Of a stretch of 64,000 nucleotides of DNA, positions 1 to 11,958 are shown piece after piece. Positions within the stretch are counted from its first letter, which is position 1, and each line of letters starts with the position of its first letter. The notes beneath the pieces were generated by a model. It did not search any database. It saw nothing but the letters and a program-made list of their open reading frames with translations, and was not told the origin of the DNA. The stretch is from contig VZRG01003001.1 of the NCBI GenBank assembly GCA_013397435.1, positions 2,836 to 66,835 on the forward strand. The letters are read 5' to 3'. The DNA comes from Erythrocercus mccallii (taxonomy: Eukaryota > Chordata > Aves > Passeriformes > Dicruridae). A program made the translations under genes and the position numbers.

Positions 1-70
1 GTGAGGCGCAGAGGGCACAGGTACTGTGAGGTGCAGAGGGCACAGCTGAGGTGAGGGGGCACAGGTGCCG
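1..70. repeat. End of a short tandem repeat (unit about 25 bp)
   Basis: The window opens with two near-identical units of 24-25 bases, each beginning GTGAGG and containing GCAGAGGGCACAG, at 1-25 and 26-49. A shorter degenerate third unit runs to about 70. The array probably continues to the left of the window, so its true copy number is unknown. Confidence 0.5.
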
Positions 71-350
71 AGCGGGTAAATGCCCGTGGTGGAACAGACC
101 GGGGTAGTTTGGTTCAAGGCATGTGTTGGCAGCCCCAGGATGTGAGGCTGCCTCGGAGGAGCATCCCCGCGGGGACGTGAGCGGTCAGGCGTGAGCCTTG
201 CTCTCTACAGCTTGGCAGAGCCCCTCGAGTTCCTGTGCTCAAACCGCACGGGCTCAGGTGTGCACTTCATGCTTACTGGGTGCCGTGATAGAAGCTGGAA
301 CCCGGCGCACAGGCTGCTCGGCTGAAACAGTTGCGGCTGTTTGTCTGCAG

Positions 351-457
351 GAATTGTGTGACGGAGGTTGGAGCTGTTTGAGTGCTGTCCGCTGAGCGCT
401 CCGCGGGCCGGAGTCACGCGTGTTGTCGGAGAGCAGAGCAGGGCTCTGCAGTGCCAG
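351..457 (+). other. Splice-site-bounded segment, possible non-coding exon
   Basis: A pyrimidine-rich acceptor (TTTGTCTGCAG, ending at 350) and a strong donor (CCAG followed by GTGAGC, junction at 457/458) enclose 107 bases inside the CpG-rich region. All three plus-strand frames hit a TGA inside it (359, 379 and the codon ending at 395). It can therefore only be untranslated or part of a non-coding RNA. Acceptor/donor pairs this good also arise by chance. Confidence 0.13.
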
Positions 458-560
458 GTGAGCGCTCCAGCCCCCCGGCCTGTGCCCACCAGAGCTCAGC
501 CAGAAGGTGCCGGCGAGCACCGTGGGTTGTTATCGGGCACATCCCTAGCACACCACCCGC

Positions 561-1592
561 TGCGTGTTTCATGATGTTTTGCTAATTTCTGCAATTACGG
601 CAACACGCCTTTCTTTGTTCCATGTGTGTTAAATAAGGTGCTCCTTCTTAACGCGTTATCGAATTGCTTTCCTTCCGTTCTCATTTTCACGCCTGTCATT
701 GCCCTCCTCATTGCTCAAGATGCACCTTCTAAGGGACTCCCAATAGGACTATGAGGGTTAGTACTTTCTTGAATTTATATGATTCCTGTTGCATTTCAGA
801 TCGTGCCAGCTTTCATTACATTGGTGTTCCATCATGGAGAAGCTGGGCTCCTTCCTTCCCTTTCCGCAATTTTCTACTTAGGAGTACTAATACAGGGTTA
901 CAGTTATGCTAACATTAAGCAAATTGTTAAAAGGCCTTTAAAAGTCCTTGTAATTGAGTGACAGATGCTTATGACTGAATCAATTTAAATATTCAATGTA
1001 AGACTTATCAGGGATAAGATTACAGTATTTTGATCTTGGTATTCTGATTCTCCCAGTACTGATTGACTGATAAGGCAGGTTGTCCTACAGAGAGGAGAAG
1101 AATTAGAGAATAAGTGAATTTTGCCTTTATAAGACTTTGATATAGGCTGAGGATTTAAAGAAGAGAAATTATTCACAGGCAGTAGGAGGGGTTTGGGGTT
1201 TTTTTCTGAATAAAGAATTTGCAGAGCTGGAAAACAGTAATTCAGTAATATAAATGTTGTTTTATAATGTCATACAAAACAATAATATGATATTGACTAG
1301 AGACCAAACAACGTTGAATCCAAGTGACTTTAATATGTAATGTAGAATATGGTAACTAAAATATAATACATAAAGCATATATACATTAGATACGACATAT
1401 ATGAAAAATAGTTAACAAAATACGTTAAACAGCATATAAATGCATGTATCTTAGTTACATAATAAACCATGTTGGTACTGAAACTTTATTAATCTGCTAC
1501 TCAGATTTTTAAAAGGTACCTGCTTCAGATTTCATCCCTATTCTTGAACTTAAGTTTGCACAAATCCTGTGTGCGTATGCACACTTATTATT
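561..1592. other. Unique AT-rich non-coding DNA
   Basis: No gene is recognisable. Short open frames (for example 779-961) have no recognisable family and no splice-site support. A G/T-rich tract (GGGGTTTGGGGT type) lies near 1186-1206. The stretch ends in a T-run and an AT dinucleotide repeat at 1591-1610, where the duplicated segment begins. Confidence 0.6.
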
Positions 1593-3274
1593 TTTTATAT
1601 ATATATATATGTACCATGCATATACATTGTAGATCCAGGAGCTTTATTCTTTCTATTGAGTAGAAATCAGAATATGTAACATTGTTCTCTCTCAAATATT
1701 CCTTCATTTTACTTGCAAATTTACTGTGCATCCTGTGCTATTTTGCAAAGTGTAAGCATGTCCAATATCCTGCCACCAGATGCTCCAACTTACTTAGAAC
1801 AATGGAATATTGTGAATGAAGCAAAGTATTGCTCTGGGACTTGTGCCTAAGTTCCCATCCCTTACATCTGACTGGGATACCTGACTGCCATTTTAATACT
1901 TTGCTTTTGGAAGGAACACTTACCTGACAATTCCTGTGGGCCTGGTATTTCTTCCTACTTTTTTCAGACATTTTTACCTGTATGAAATTATTTGCACTGT
2001 GGTATTTAAAGGAGTGAGCACCCTCTGCACTCATAGTAGTACGTATGGGTTTATTAAGAGTACTCAGGTACCTGGTCTTTGTGCTGGGAGTTCCAAAAAT
2101 ACCTTTGAAATTCCACTGAACTCTGCATTAAAAAAAGGAATGTCAAGAACTGATGTCTTGAGAGGAATTTTTTTTTTTCAAATAATTTTTCAAATTTTTT
2201 TTTACATTTTAATGAACCATAAGATGAGGGAAGGGAAGGGAAGAAACTCTTTTTTCCTTTTTGGAGGTTGTCTTCAGCACAAAGGTATTGTTCTTTTAAT
2301 TATTGTTCTGATCTTTGTCTGCACACAACTAGTCACTGTTTCCATTCTTGCAAAAACACAATAGGCAGTAGGTTACAAGCTGCTCTGAAGTTTTGTACCC
2401 ACAAAAATCTGATAAAAAAATTTCATATTTTATCTTAATTTTTTGTTACATCTATTGAAAAGTTTAAAAAATCCATCTAACAGCAAAGGGGAATGACAGT
2501 ACATTAGGCTGAATGCAGGCTGAGAAAGTTTTCTCGCAGCTACATACTGCATGAGAAATTGAATACTTACATGCAGTGAATACTTAACATTCACATTAAT
2601 TTCATGTCTTCATTTATTTAAGAGTTGTTATTTGGGTAATATAACAAGTTTAATTTAAAGATTCTCCTTTAAACTCATGTACAGCCAATCTTAGTAAACA
2701 CCTTATTTAATATGACTTTGAGGAGGGAAATTTTCTGTTGGTTCTTTAAATGGAGATTGATTAAGCCCCGAAGATTTTTGCACTTTCTCCAACATTGCAT
2801 CAGCAGCCATGCAGCTCCACAGGGAGAACTAGAACAGACTACCCACAAGCATTTTTTCTGTGGTGTGTAATGCAGATCCACAGTTGTTCTTTTGGCAGCA
2901 TGGATTGAACCCAGGACCTTGAGTGTCAGAGTTGCAAGTGTGAGGAGGCTGCACAGGAAGATCACTACCCTGAACTTCAGGAGAGCAGATTTGGCCCCTT
3001 CAGGGATCTGCTTGGTAGGATACCATGAGGTAAAGCCCTGGAGGAAAGAGGGTTCCAAGAAAGCTGGTTGATTCAAGGATCATCTCCTCCAAGCTCAGGA
3101 GAAATGCATCCCCAAAAATGAGGAAATGAGGTAAAAAAGCCAGGATGCCTACACAGATGAACAAGAATCTCCTGAAGAAACACAAAAAAATAAGAAGATG
3201 TAAGCAAAAATAGGTAATCTGGTAGGAATACACAGAAACTGTCCTCACCAGCACTGTCCAAGCAGAGAGGGATT
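1593..3274. repeat. Duplicated 1.68-kb segment, left copy
   Basis: This segment recurs at 3276-4959 with a constant offset of 1685 bases. The only differences I found are three substitutions near the right end (3052/4737, 3058/4743 and 3113/4798) and seven versus eight AT dinucleotides at the start. The copy stops abruptly inside a CR1 element at the single N (3275). The CR1 continues only after the right copy, so this copy is probably the unmerged end of one contig. Confidence 0.9.
2915..3274 (+). mobile_element. CR1 LINE fragment (ORF2, cut at the N)
   Basis: Frame fragments such as RKITTLNFRRADL match the part of CR1 ORF2 that precedes the reverse transcriptase core. The fragment has premature stops and is the duplicate of the start of the CR1 beginning near 4600. 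The left boundary is approximate. It ends at the N rather than at a natural CR1 terminus. Confidence 0.7.
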
Positions 3275-3275
3275 N
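3275..3275. other. Single ambiguous base at a contig join
   Basis: This is the only N in the window. It sits exactly between the two copies of the 1.68-kb segment, directly before an AT microsatellite. That is what an assembler leaves when it abuts two contigs without merging their overlapping ends. Confidence 0.85.
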
Positions 3276-4959
3276 TTTTATATATATATATATATGTACC
3301 ATGCATATACATTGTAGATCCAGGAGCTTTATTCTTTCTATTGAGTAGAAATCAGAATATGTAACATTGTTCTCTCTCAAATATTCCTTCATTTTACTTG
3401 CAAATTTACTGTGCATCCTGTGCTATTTTGCAAAGTGTAAGCATGTCCAATATCCTGCCACCAGATGCTCCAACTTACTTAGAACAATGGAATATTGTGA
3501 ATGAAGCAAAGTATTGCTCTGGGACTTGTGCCTAAGTTCCCATCCCTTACATCTGACTGGGATACCTGACTGCCATTTTAATACTTTGCTTTTGGAAGGA
3601 ACACTTACCTGACAATTCCTGTGGGCCTGGTATTTCTTCCTACTTTTTTCAGACATTTTTACCTGTATGAAATTATTTGCACTGTGGTATTTAAAGGAGT
3701 GAGCACCCTCTGCACTCATAGTAGTACGTATGGGTTTATTAAGAGTACTCAGGTACCTGGTCTTTGTGCTGGGAGTTCCAAAAATACCTTTGAAATTCCA
3801 CTGAACTCTGCATTAAAAAAAGGAATGTCAAGAACTGATGTCTTGAGAGGAATTTTTTTTTTTCAAATAATTTTTCAAATTTTTTTTTACATTTTAATGA
3901 ACCATAAGATGAGGGAAGGGAAGGGAAGAAACTCTTTTTTCCTTTTTGGAGGTTGTCTTCAGCACAAAGGTATTGTTCTTTTAATTATTGTTCTGATCTT
4001 TGTCTGCACACAACTAGTCACTGTTTCCATTCTTGCAAAAACACAATAGGCAGTAGGTTACAAGCTGCTCTGAAGTTTTGTACCCACAAAAATCTGATAA
4101 AAAAATTTCATATTTTATCTTAATTTTTTGTTACATCTATTGAAAAGTTTAAAAAATCCATCTAACAGCAAAGGGGAATGACAGTACATTAGGCTGAATG
4201 CAGGCTGAGAAAGTTTTCTCGCAGCTACATACTGCATGAGAAATTGAATACTTACATGCAGTGAATACTTAACATTCACATTAATTTCATGTCTTCATTT
4301 ATTTAAGAGTTGTTATTTGGGTAATATAACAAGTTTAATTTAAAGATTCTCCTTTAAACTCATGTACAGCCAATCTTAGTAAACACCTTATTTAATATGA
4401 CTTTGAGGAGGGAAATTTTCTGTTGGTTCTTTAAATGGAGATTGATTAAGCCCCGAAGATTTTTGCACTTTCTCCAACATTGCATCAGCAGCCATGCAGC
4501 TCCACAGGGAGAACTAGAACAGACTACCCACAAGCATTTTTTCTGTGGTGTGTAATGCAGATCCACAGTTGTTCTTTTGGCAGCATGGATTGAACCCAGG
4601 ACCTTGAGTGTCAGAGTTGCAAGTGTGAGGAGGCTGCACAGGAAGATCACTACCCTGAACTTCAGGAGAGCAGATTTGGCCCCTTCAGGGATCTGCTTGG
4701 TAGGATACCATGAGGTAAAGCCCTGGAGGAAAGAGGATTCCACGAAAGCTGGTTGATTCAAGGATCATCTCCTCCAAGCTCAGGAGAAATGCATCCCAAA
4801 AAATGAGGAAATGAGGTAAAAAAGCCAGGATGCCTACACAGATGAACAAGAATCTCCTGAAGAAACACAAAAAAATAAGAAGATGTAAGCAAAAATAGGT
4901 AATCTGGTAGGAATACACAGAAACTGTCCTCACCAGCACTGTCCAAGCAGAGAGGGATT
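3276..4959. repeat. Duplicated 1.68-kb segment, right copy
   Basis: Second copy of the segment at 1593-3274. The first 1.3 kb are AT-rich and unassigned; the last 0.36 kb are CR1. At its right end the CR1 reading continues smoothly past 4959, so this copy represents the intact locus. The open frames inside it (for example 3621-4049) duplicate those of the left copy, and I do not believe they are genes. Confidence 0.9.
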
Positions 4960-5945
4960 AGGAGAGAAAAGCTAAAGCCTTGATTGAATTAAATCTGGTC
5001 AGGGACATTAAGGGAGCTAAGAATAGCTTCCATAGGTATGTCGGTGATAAAAGAAAGATTAGTGAAGTTATGAGCCCTGTCTGGAAGGAAACATTAGACC
5101 TGGTTACTCAGGACACAGAGAAGGCTGAGTTGCTCAAAGATTTTTTCCTTTAGTTTTCACCACCAGGTGTTCCAGCCACACTGGCTGAGTCACAGAAGGC
5201 AAAGGCAGGGACTGCCTTTCAGGGAAAATGAAGAGCTGTGCAGTGTAGGAGAAGATCAGGTTCAAGTACATCAAAGCAAACTGAAGTTGCAAAGGTCCAT
5301 GGAATCTGATGAGATTCATTTGCAGGTCCTGAGGGAAGCAGTGGATGAAGTGGCTGAGAAGACAGCAGTCCAACGAGGTTCCCAATGACTGTAAAAGGGG
5401 AAACATAACTACCATCCTTAAAAAGGAAAAAAAGGAAGACCTGGAGAACTACAGACCAGTCAGCCTCACCTCTGTGCCCAGCAAGGTCATGGCACAGATC
5501 GTTGTGGATACTGTGCGAAGGCATGTGGAAAACACTGGAAGTGATTGGGACAGCCAACATGGCTTCACTGAGGGCAAATCACGCCTGACAAATTTGGTGG
5601 TGTTACAGCATTAGTGGACAAGGGGAGAGAACTCACATCTACATGGACCTGTGCAAAGCATTTGACAGTGTCCCACGTGACATCCTTGGCTCTTAACTGC
5701 AAAGTGGATAAGGAAGTAGCTGCATGGTCACCCTCAAAGTGTTGTGGTCAACAGCTCAATGGACAATTGGAGAGTGACAAGTGACATTCCTCCAGGGCTG
5801 GCTTTGGGACTGGCCCTGTTTACATGGACTGTGGGACCAAGTGCACCTCAGCAAGTTTGGCAGTGACACCAAGATATGTGGAGCAGTCAACATGCTGGAG
5901 GGAAGGGATGCCATCCAGAGGGACCTGGACAGGCTGGACCTGCAC
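4600..5945 (+). mobile_element. CR1 non-LTR retrotransposon, decayed ORF2 region
   Basis: The plus strand carries a long stretch of CR1 ORF2: the segment before the reverse transcriptase (from about 4640), then the RT core (5345-5945). The frame is broken by stops and shifts. Examples are the stop after DFFL near 5150 and the loss of frame after 5690. There is no CR1 3' terminus here: recognisable sequence stops near 5945, after the RLDLHK end of the RT palm region. Both outer ends are approximate. This is the largest CR1 piece in the window and is inactive. Confidence 0.85.
5345..5945 (+). pseudogene. CR1 reverse transcriptase core remnant
   Basis: Non-LTR RT blocks appear in the usual order: NYRPVSLTSVPSKVM, then QHGFTEGKSRLTNL, then the first-aspartate block MDLCKAFDSVPRD, then SKFGSDTK, then EGRDAIQRDLDRL. 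The continuous open part is only about 90 codons (5345-5614). In CR1 the catalytic block is normally FADD; here 5856-5867 reads FGSD, so the first catalytic aspartate is lost. The VPQG block near 5790 is out of frame. Stops, frame changes and small deletions make this a dead copy. Confidence 0.85.
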
Positions 5946-6605
5946 AAGTAAAAGCCCATCTCTCTTGTTTGCATTTGTACCCTCTGATTTGCAGACAGCA
6001 GCAGGGACTGGTTAGCTGTTACAGACGGGCTGGGCTTAGAGAGAGAAGAGCAGCAGCAGCAAGAGAAAGACACCAGTTTGGGAATTAAATAAAGTTGGAC
6101 AAATCATTTGTTGCTCTGTGCCTGTGAGGTTAGAGATACAACAGTCTCCTTTAACATACTGTCTCCTCTGCTATGTGGGAGCAAGATCACTTTCTTTCCA
6201 TTGCCTTTGTTTTCCTCCATTAAGTCAGTTACTCAACCTGAAATCCAGGGAAGAGATGTGCAGTGTGCTACAAGGATGAGAAATTCTGCTTCTGCTTCCT
6301 CGAGGTTCTGGGCTCTTCATTATAAGAGATGTTAGTGAGCTGAAGGCAGTGAAGGAGGCTATTGTGGTAATTGCAAGAGGAAAGAGATTGCTTGTGTGAG
6401 GAACAACTAGTTTGTGTACAGACTGTTGCTGGAATATTAAGCTCTATGTTTATTATTATTTGGTTAGCTCAGTTCTGATGTGTCACTTAGTGTTTTAGGG
6501 AAAAATGCCTGCATGACAAACTCCTTGGCGTTTCAGGCTTTTGTAGGCTAAATGGTAACTTCTAAGCAGTCTTCAGAAATACCGCTGTGTGCCATGAAAG
6601 AGGGT

Positions 6606-6651
6606 CTTAGACACTTATAATCTATAATCTTAGGCACTTATAATCTATATT
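6606..6651. repeat. Two-copy tandem repeat, 23-bp unit
   Basis: Units at 6606-6628 and 6629-6651 share CTTAG-CACTTATAATCTATA with only a few changes. This is a local slippage-type duplication with no sign of function. Confidence 0.8.
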
Positions 6652-8163
6652 TTCAGGAGATCCTTGTGGTAAAATGATTGCATTATCAAAGTTGATTTGT
6701 GTTGGCAGTCTTGAGGTGTTGGAGAGAGAAGCTCTCCTCTTTGTAAGTGTCAAGTAATACTGAGAAAGCTCCATAGCTAGGGGATGTGATTTCACTTTAT
6801 AGCTTCATAGTCCTGCTATATCATGCATTTTAAAACCCAGATTCTGCAAAATGCAGACATCTCTTAAATCCTGTGGTTATATATTCTTTACCTTATTAAA
6901 GATCAAAGGTAGAAATTAACTTTTGACATCAAAATTCAGGCACCTAATCTATTTTTCACTTGCTGCAGCTCCCAGCCTCATAGCCTTCTTCTACTTTTCC
7001 CCATGACAAGTCTGAGGGCAAAGATATTGCCCCTAAATACTCAAGGCAGGATACTAATGAGGGGGTTGTAAAGATCTCTACAAACACACCATGGCCACAA
7101 GGGACCATTTAATCTTCAGGTTTCATCTACAAAGCATAGTCAGTTTTTTTCAATTTATTTTCAAAATATGACAGCCAAGACCAGATCCAAACTGAGGTAT
7201 GAAAATTACTGTTCTGTTAAACTAACTCCAAGAATGCCAAAAAACCTGAAAATTGGGTTAACAGTGCATCTTATCTAGTACTTTGAGAACGGTTTTTCAA
7301 TTAGAAAAGGAAGACTTTGTATAAGGTTAAATGCAGATGTTATCACGGATATTAAAAACATGTTTTATCTCATTTAAAATGGAATCAAATAATTTATCTT
7401 TTTGATGGTGATTTTAACATATAACTCATTATTCTACTCACAATTTCTACTATGATAAACATGTCTTTGGACAATATAGGGCATACTATATTCTGCTTCC
7501 TGATATTTTTGTTTGTTAAAAAAAATACCTTTTCCTAGGAGTAAATCTTGCCATACCAGTATAATCTGCAGTCTAGAACCTTGTGACTTGGTTGCCATAA
7601 AATATATAAAGCTTTTCTCTAAAATTAAAGAAAATTTAGTACAACAGAAAACAATTTTACCTTTTCATAACAGCTTCCCAAATGAAAGCTCATTCTGCAC
7701 ATACCTGTGTTTGAAAAATATAGTGATATTTTCAATTGTTGTGTGGCACGATAGGACAGAAATATGCTATCACTTTTTTCTTAAACCTTATAATGGCATA
7801 ATTTTTTCAAAATCCTACTGAACTTGGGTTTGGTTTTGTTTTTAAAAAAGAATATTAGTTATCAACCATCTGCAACTATGACCTCAGGGGTGTGTGGTTG
7901 TCCAGAACTCCTAACTGTGCCTGTCATTCCAACAGACTGGCATGATTTTCTGCTGCAACACTTTGGTGAGATCTCCAGAGAGAAATCCTTGTTGATTCTG
8001 GTCTTGGTATAACATCATGGAACTGCCATGCTATGCTGTGTTGGGAGTGCACCCATATCTACAAACGGATTCTTCAGTGTTGCACCTGCAAAATAAGCAA
8101 AAACATCTTAAATGTTTGCGTATTTGTTTCAGGTTTTTTAAAAAAATATATTGGCGAGTAAAT

Positions 8164-8205
8164 GAAGGAAAATAACTAAAACCTGAAGGAAAATAACTAA
8201 AACCA
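8164..8205. repeat. Two-copy tandem repeat, 21-bp unit
   Basis: Units 8164-8184 and 8185-8205 differ only at the last base. The core is GAAGGAAAATAACTAAAACC. It lies in A-rich non-coding DNA and is probably a recent slippage duplication. Confidence 0.85.
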
Positions 8206-9669
8206 GAAATAAAAACTAGCTACCAGCAGAATGCAACCAGGATCAGATTAGCTATGACATAAGAATTGCCAATTGTTTAGACAAACTAGTCTAGAGTAAC
8301 TTGTTAACTGTGTACCATATGCCATCTGCATCTTCCTGCAAGTGGTTTTTTTTTCAGTGGTTTTGTCATTAGGCTTCTGAATTTTCATGAGATAAGTAAA
8401 GCAATCCCCAAAGCCTTCACTATTTCTAAAAATGTGCTTATAGTTTTTTATGATTCCTTTCAGTGATGCAGTACAATGGTTTCCCAGTCTTTTTGCAGAG
8501 GAACCTCACTTAAAGAACCAAAAGTAGAAAGCTACAATCAGTTCTATTTTGCTTTAATATTCTCCTACCAGCTGCAGCTTTCCCATTGCCCAGACTTCTC
8601 AGTTTTCCCCTTCTTTGTTGTTGTCCTGTCTCTTTCTTGTGACATCTCTGTATTTGCTGCTGTCACAGGCAGCAGTGGCACTGAAACAGAGCAAATACAT
8701 TTGGACAGATCAATCTGTTTCTGGTGTTATTTGTGTCCTCTTGCAGGCAGAGTCCTTTTTTTCTTGAGCTCATCTAAATGACTCTCTTCATGGCTTGGAA
8801 GGCAGTAATGTACAGAAGTCCAGGTTGAATGAGGCAGTACAGGAAAGAATATGCCTACTCCTCCCCTGGATGGTTATTAAGCACCTGCCTAAGGGACTCC
8901 TAAAAAATATTATCAGATCAGCTGAGACAGACCTCTCTGGTGCATTGGGACTAACAGGCTCTCGTGGATGCAATTCAGAGTATATCTCTTGCTGCACTCC
9001 TGATTCCCTTGTGCCAGCTGCAACCTCTGCCCATTGTGAGGAGCAGGCACCAGAGCTGTGACTGGTCAGGCAGTCGAGGGCAGCCTGCCTGATGTACAGG
9101 GGGCACTTGGTCACCAAAGCCATCTCTGTGTCAGTGGGAGCTCACTCTTACCCAATACTCACTGGAAGCTCTGAAGCATGTAAAATAGGGCTTAAAAATT
9201 CCACTGATAAGAGTCACCCCAGAAACCAGAAAAAAAATTAAAATGTGCTTAGAGGTGGCTTACTTAAGTAAAAAAAAAAACAAAAAAAAACCCAGGTATT
9301 GTCCCCTTACTATCTTTACATTTCATGTAACTGAAAATATAAGACATCTTTATACTCCTTCAGTGCTCAAGGGGTTATTTAACTCAGAAACTGATGCTTA
9401 GGGTCTCCTGTACACAATCAGCTTGTCAGTGTCCCTAGGCAGTAGCAGAAATGACCCTCCAGTTTGTGCCCATGCTGGAAGTGCTGGGAATAGCTGCATT
9501 CCTGCCTGCTCTGCTGACCCAGGTACGCTTCCCAAGCAAGGAGGAGGCCTAATCCTTTGAGAATCCCAAACACAAATACTGCAGCGGTATTTGGCAGGCC
9601 AGCACAGGAATCTGTGATATTCATAAGCTTGCTACAGTTTGTTTTCCTTGATCTGGAGGCTGTTTTTCC

Positions 9670-9905
9670 ACGGGTTAGAAGGGACCGATGAACCAGTTTC
9701 CCCCTCTGGCAGTGTGCGGTGCGGGCGGGAGCTGCGGAGCTGCGCTCCCAGCGCGGAGCGGGTTTTCCCTGCGGAGCCCAAGAGCAGCACTGCTGGTGGA
9801 GCACTGACCCCTCGCGGCTGAGCTCCGGCTCCAGGCCCTGGGCACGTCCCTTCTGTGTGGCTCTGCTGCAGGAGCCTCAGGCTGCTGGGTCCGAGCTGCA
9901 GCGTT
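9670..9905. promoter_or_regulatory. Small CpG-rich patch, possible promoter
   Basis: About 16-17 CpG dinucleotides fall within roughly 235 bases, with GC-box-like GGGCGGGA at about 9723-9730, inside otherwise CpG-poor DNA. Short frames are open on both strands (for example 9719-10105 plus and 9632-10012 minus), but neither resembles a known protein. It could be an alternative promoter or first exon of a gene outside the window, or just a GC-rich island. Strand is unknown. Confidence 0.3.
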
Positions 9906-11958
9906 TTTACACAATAGATGTATTTTGTGATCGAGCTTTCCATGACAGGAATGACTGCAGTGAGTGTATCAGATTGACTCCCAAGCTGTACAATTTCTAC
10001 AGTTTTTTGCACAGAGGAAGAGTGAGATTCTTTGCTATGCCCAAGTCATTCGGGATGCTTGCCAAAAGCGAAGGGGTTGGCAACATAAGTCCCCATGTAA
10101 CCTGAATGTCGGCAGCTCCTGAAAAGATCAAAGAGGTTTAGAATATGCCTGGACAAATGAAATGAAAATCTGCTAAATACAAAGGCCTTCTTCAGCTGTT
10201 TGGGTTGCTGTGCTTCCTTCTGTTGAATGTACTCTGCAAGCTTCAAGTGCCCTGTCGTCAGAAAGGTGTTTCTGCCAGTTTGTTAAAGCAATGTCATTTG
10301 CAGTTCTCTAAAACCCATCTGCTGTGAAAAATCACGCCAAAGCTCTGTCAGCCTGGTGAAATAAATGTGTCATCCATTTTACAGTGAGCTAAGTAAGAAA
10401 CACAAGGTGGTCATGTGGTTATTCAAAATACTATATGTCAGCATCAAATTTGGTAAAGGATGGAATTTCTTAATGTGTGTTCCCTGCTCTGGGCCCTGGG
10501 ACATGGAGCTTGACAGCCCAGAGGACAAGGACAGCAGACAGTGCAATGGCTCTGGTAGCAGTTGTGAGAAATGTCCACCATGCAGGTCTTACCTAACAAT
10601 CTGAATTGCAACAAACTCAAAACTCTGCCTGTAGTCACTGAAAGTCTGAAAACACCTGTGAGCATCTCGGCCTTCACAAGAATCCAGAAAGGATTTTGAT
10701 AGTGCAGCGTTCCGTGCTCTGTGCCCTGTTTGCAGCTGTGTCACCGGGCACAGGTGCACATTACTCTGGTCTCAGAAAGGCCAACATGAAGGACTTGAAT
10801 GATGTGCAGGTGTCCTGTTCCATGCAGCAGTGTCAGCTGGCGAGCACGAGGTGGCACAGCAGAACAGCAATAAAGGGGAAGAGGAGAGGGCTGCAGCGGG
10901 GTCATGGGTAGGTCTGGTAGCTGAATTTTTGGGTCCTGACTGTGTGTCAGGCAATTGCAGCCTGTAACTTCCAGTATCATCATCCCTTCTAAGTCCAGTT
11001 CTCTCACAGAAAGCCTGACTTAAGTATTTCCTAGGCAGAGCACAGTCATTTCATCTGCAGATTCCCTAGAGTTTATGAGTGAATATCAGCTCAGTCTGTA
11101 CTGGCATTATCAAATGACTCAGTTCCTGAGCTGATCCCCTTTCATGATGAAGTTTTCACATCTCCACTATACCTGCAAATTAAAACTGTGCGATAGACCC
11201 AGTGATGTTCCAACTCTCAGTTCCTTCCTCCTACAATCACATTTGATGGGTTTTCTCTTTTTTTCTGGTGTGACTTTTATCAGTTGAATTTATAAGCCTC
11301 ATTGTACATACTTTGAACACTGGGCCTTTAAGGCCAGAAGAGATGGTTTGCAAGATCAATTGCTCATGTGCCTAAGGAAATCTGTTTAAAAAAAATATTT
11401 GATGTAGTCTTTGCTAGAGAGAAGAATGTCTTGGGAATTATTAATGTCAGGAGCAAGTTAGACTGTAGGGCCACCGTCTCCCTAAGGGCTTGGGATGCAG
11501 AATCTTGCATTGTAAGATTTCTCCTTCTCTCATCTGGGACAAAGATATGCCTGTTATGTCAGCCTGAGAACCTGGAGTGATTGGATGAGTGAAGCTGAAC
11601 ACGTATCTGATGGAAGATTGGACTAATATGTACTCTCCAAGCTGGAGAAAAGCATGCTGATTGCAGTTGAAGAGGAACAGGAGAAGCTGATTCTAAGTCA
11701 AGAAGTCTAAAATGGAAGCTTAATAACAACATCAGTTAATAGATGAATAGAGACTTCAGTGCCCCCCGCCTCTGCTCCCCCACCACTGCCAACCCCTCCA
11801 CTCCCCAAAAAAGCTGATTAACTTAAGTAAACATTGGGAATGGGAAATTGAGGCAGGCCCTTTGCACGAGCTGTTTCTTCCATGAGGGAATGCCCTGAAG
11901 CATTCTTTGTCTAGCCTGACCGTTGAACTGCTGTAACCTTGATGCCAAGGTTATTTAA

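Larger units (their letters stand above)
1..560. promoter_or_regulatory. CpG-rich region, possible edge of a CpG island
   Basis: By eye I count about 36 CpG dinucleotides in the first 560 bases, against roughly a dozen in the following 1000. CpG clusters of this kind in birds usually mark promoters or first exons. The cluster is cut by the window edge, so I cannot tell which gene or strand it serves. No protein family is recognisable in any frame here. A GC-rich exon or minisatellite flank is an alternative. Confidence 0.35.
5946..9669. other. Unique AT-rich non-coding DNA
   Basis: No recognisable gene or interspersed repeat. The stretch holds two short tandem duplications (entered separately), an AATAAA at about 6087 just after the CR1 remnant, and A-rich runs near 9270-9290. 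Open frames of 60-110 codons on both strands have no recognisable family. Confidence 0.55.

Noticed and set aside
2890..2945. tRNA-like B-box (GGATTGAACCC) at about 2900, repeated near 4585
   Set aside because: On the minus strand the flanks do not fold into a T-arm or acceptor stem. The sequence lies at the edge of a CR1 ORF2 fragment.
1936..4049. Identical pairs of frames (98, 142 and about 133 codons) seen twice
   Set aside because: They reflect the duplicated segment, not a gene family. The roughly 133-codon frames are partly antisense to CR1.
1593..4959. Reading the tandem copies as a genuine recent segmental duplication
   Set aside because: The single N lies exactly at the junction and the left copy breaks off mid-CR1, which makes an assembly join the simpler explanation. 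It still needs read evidence.
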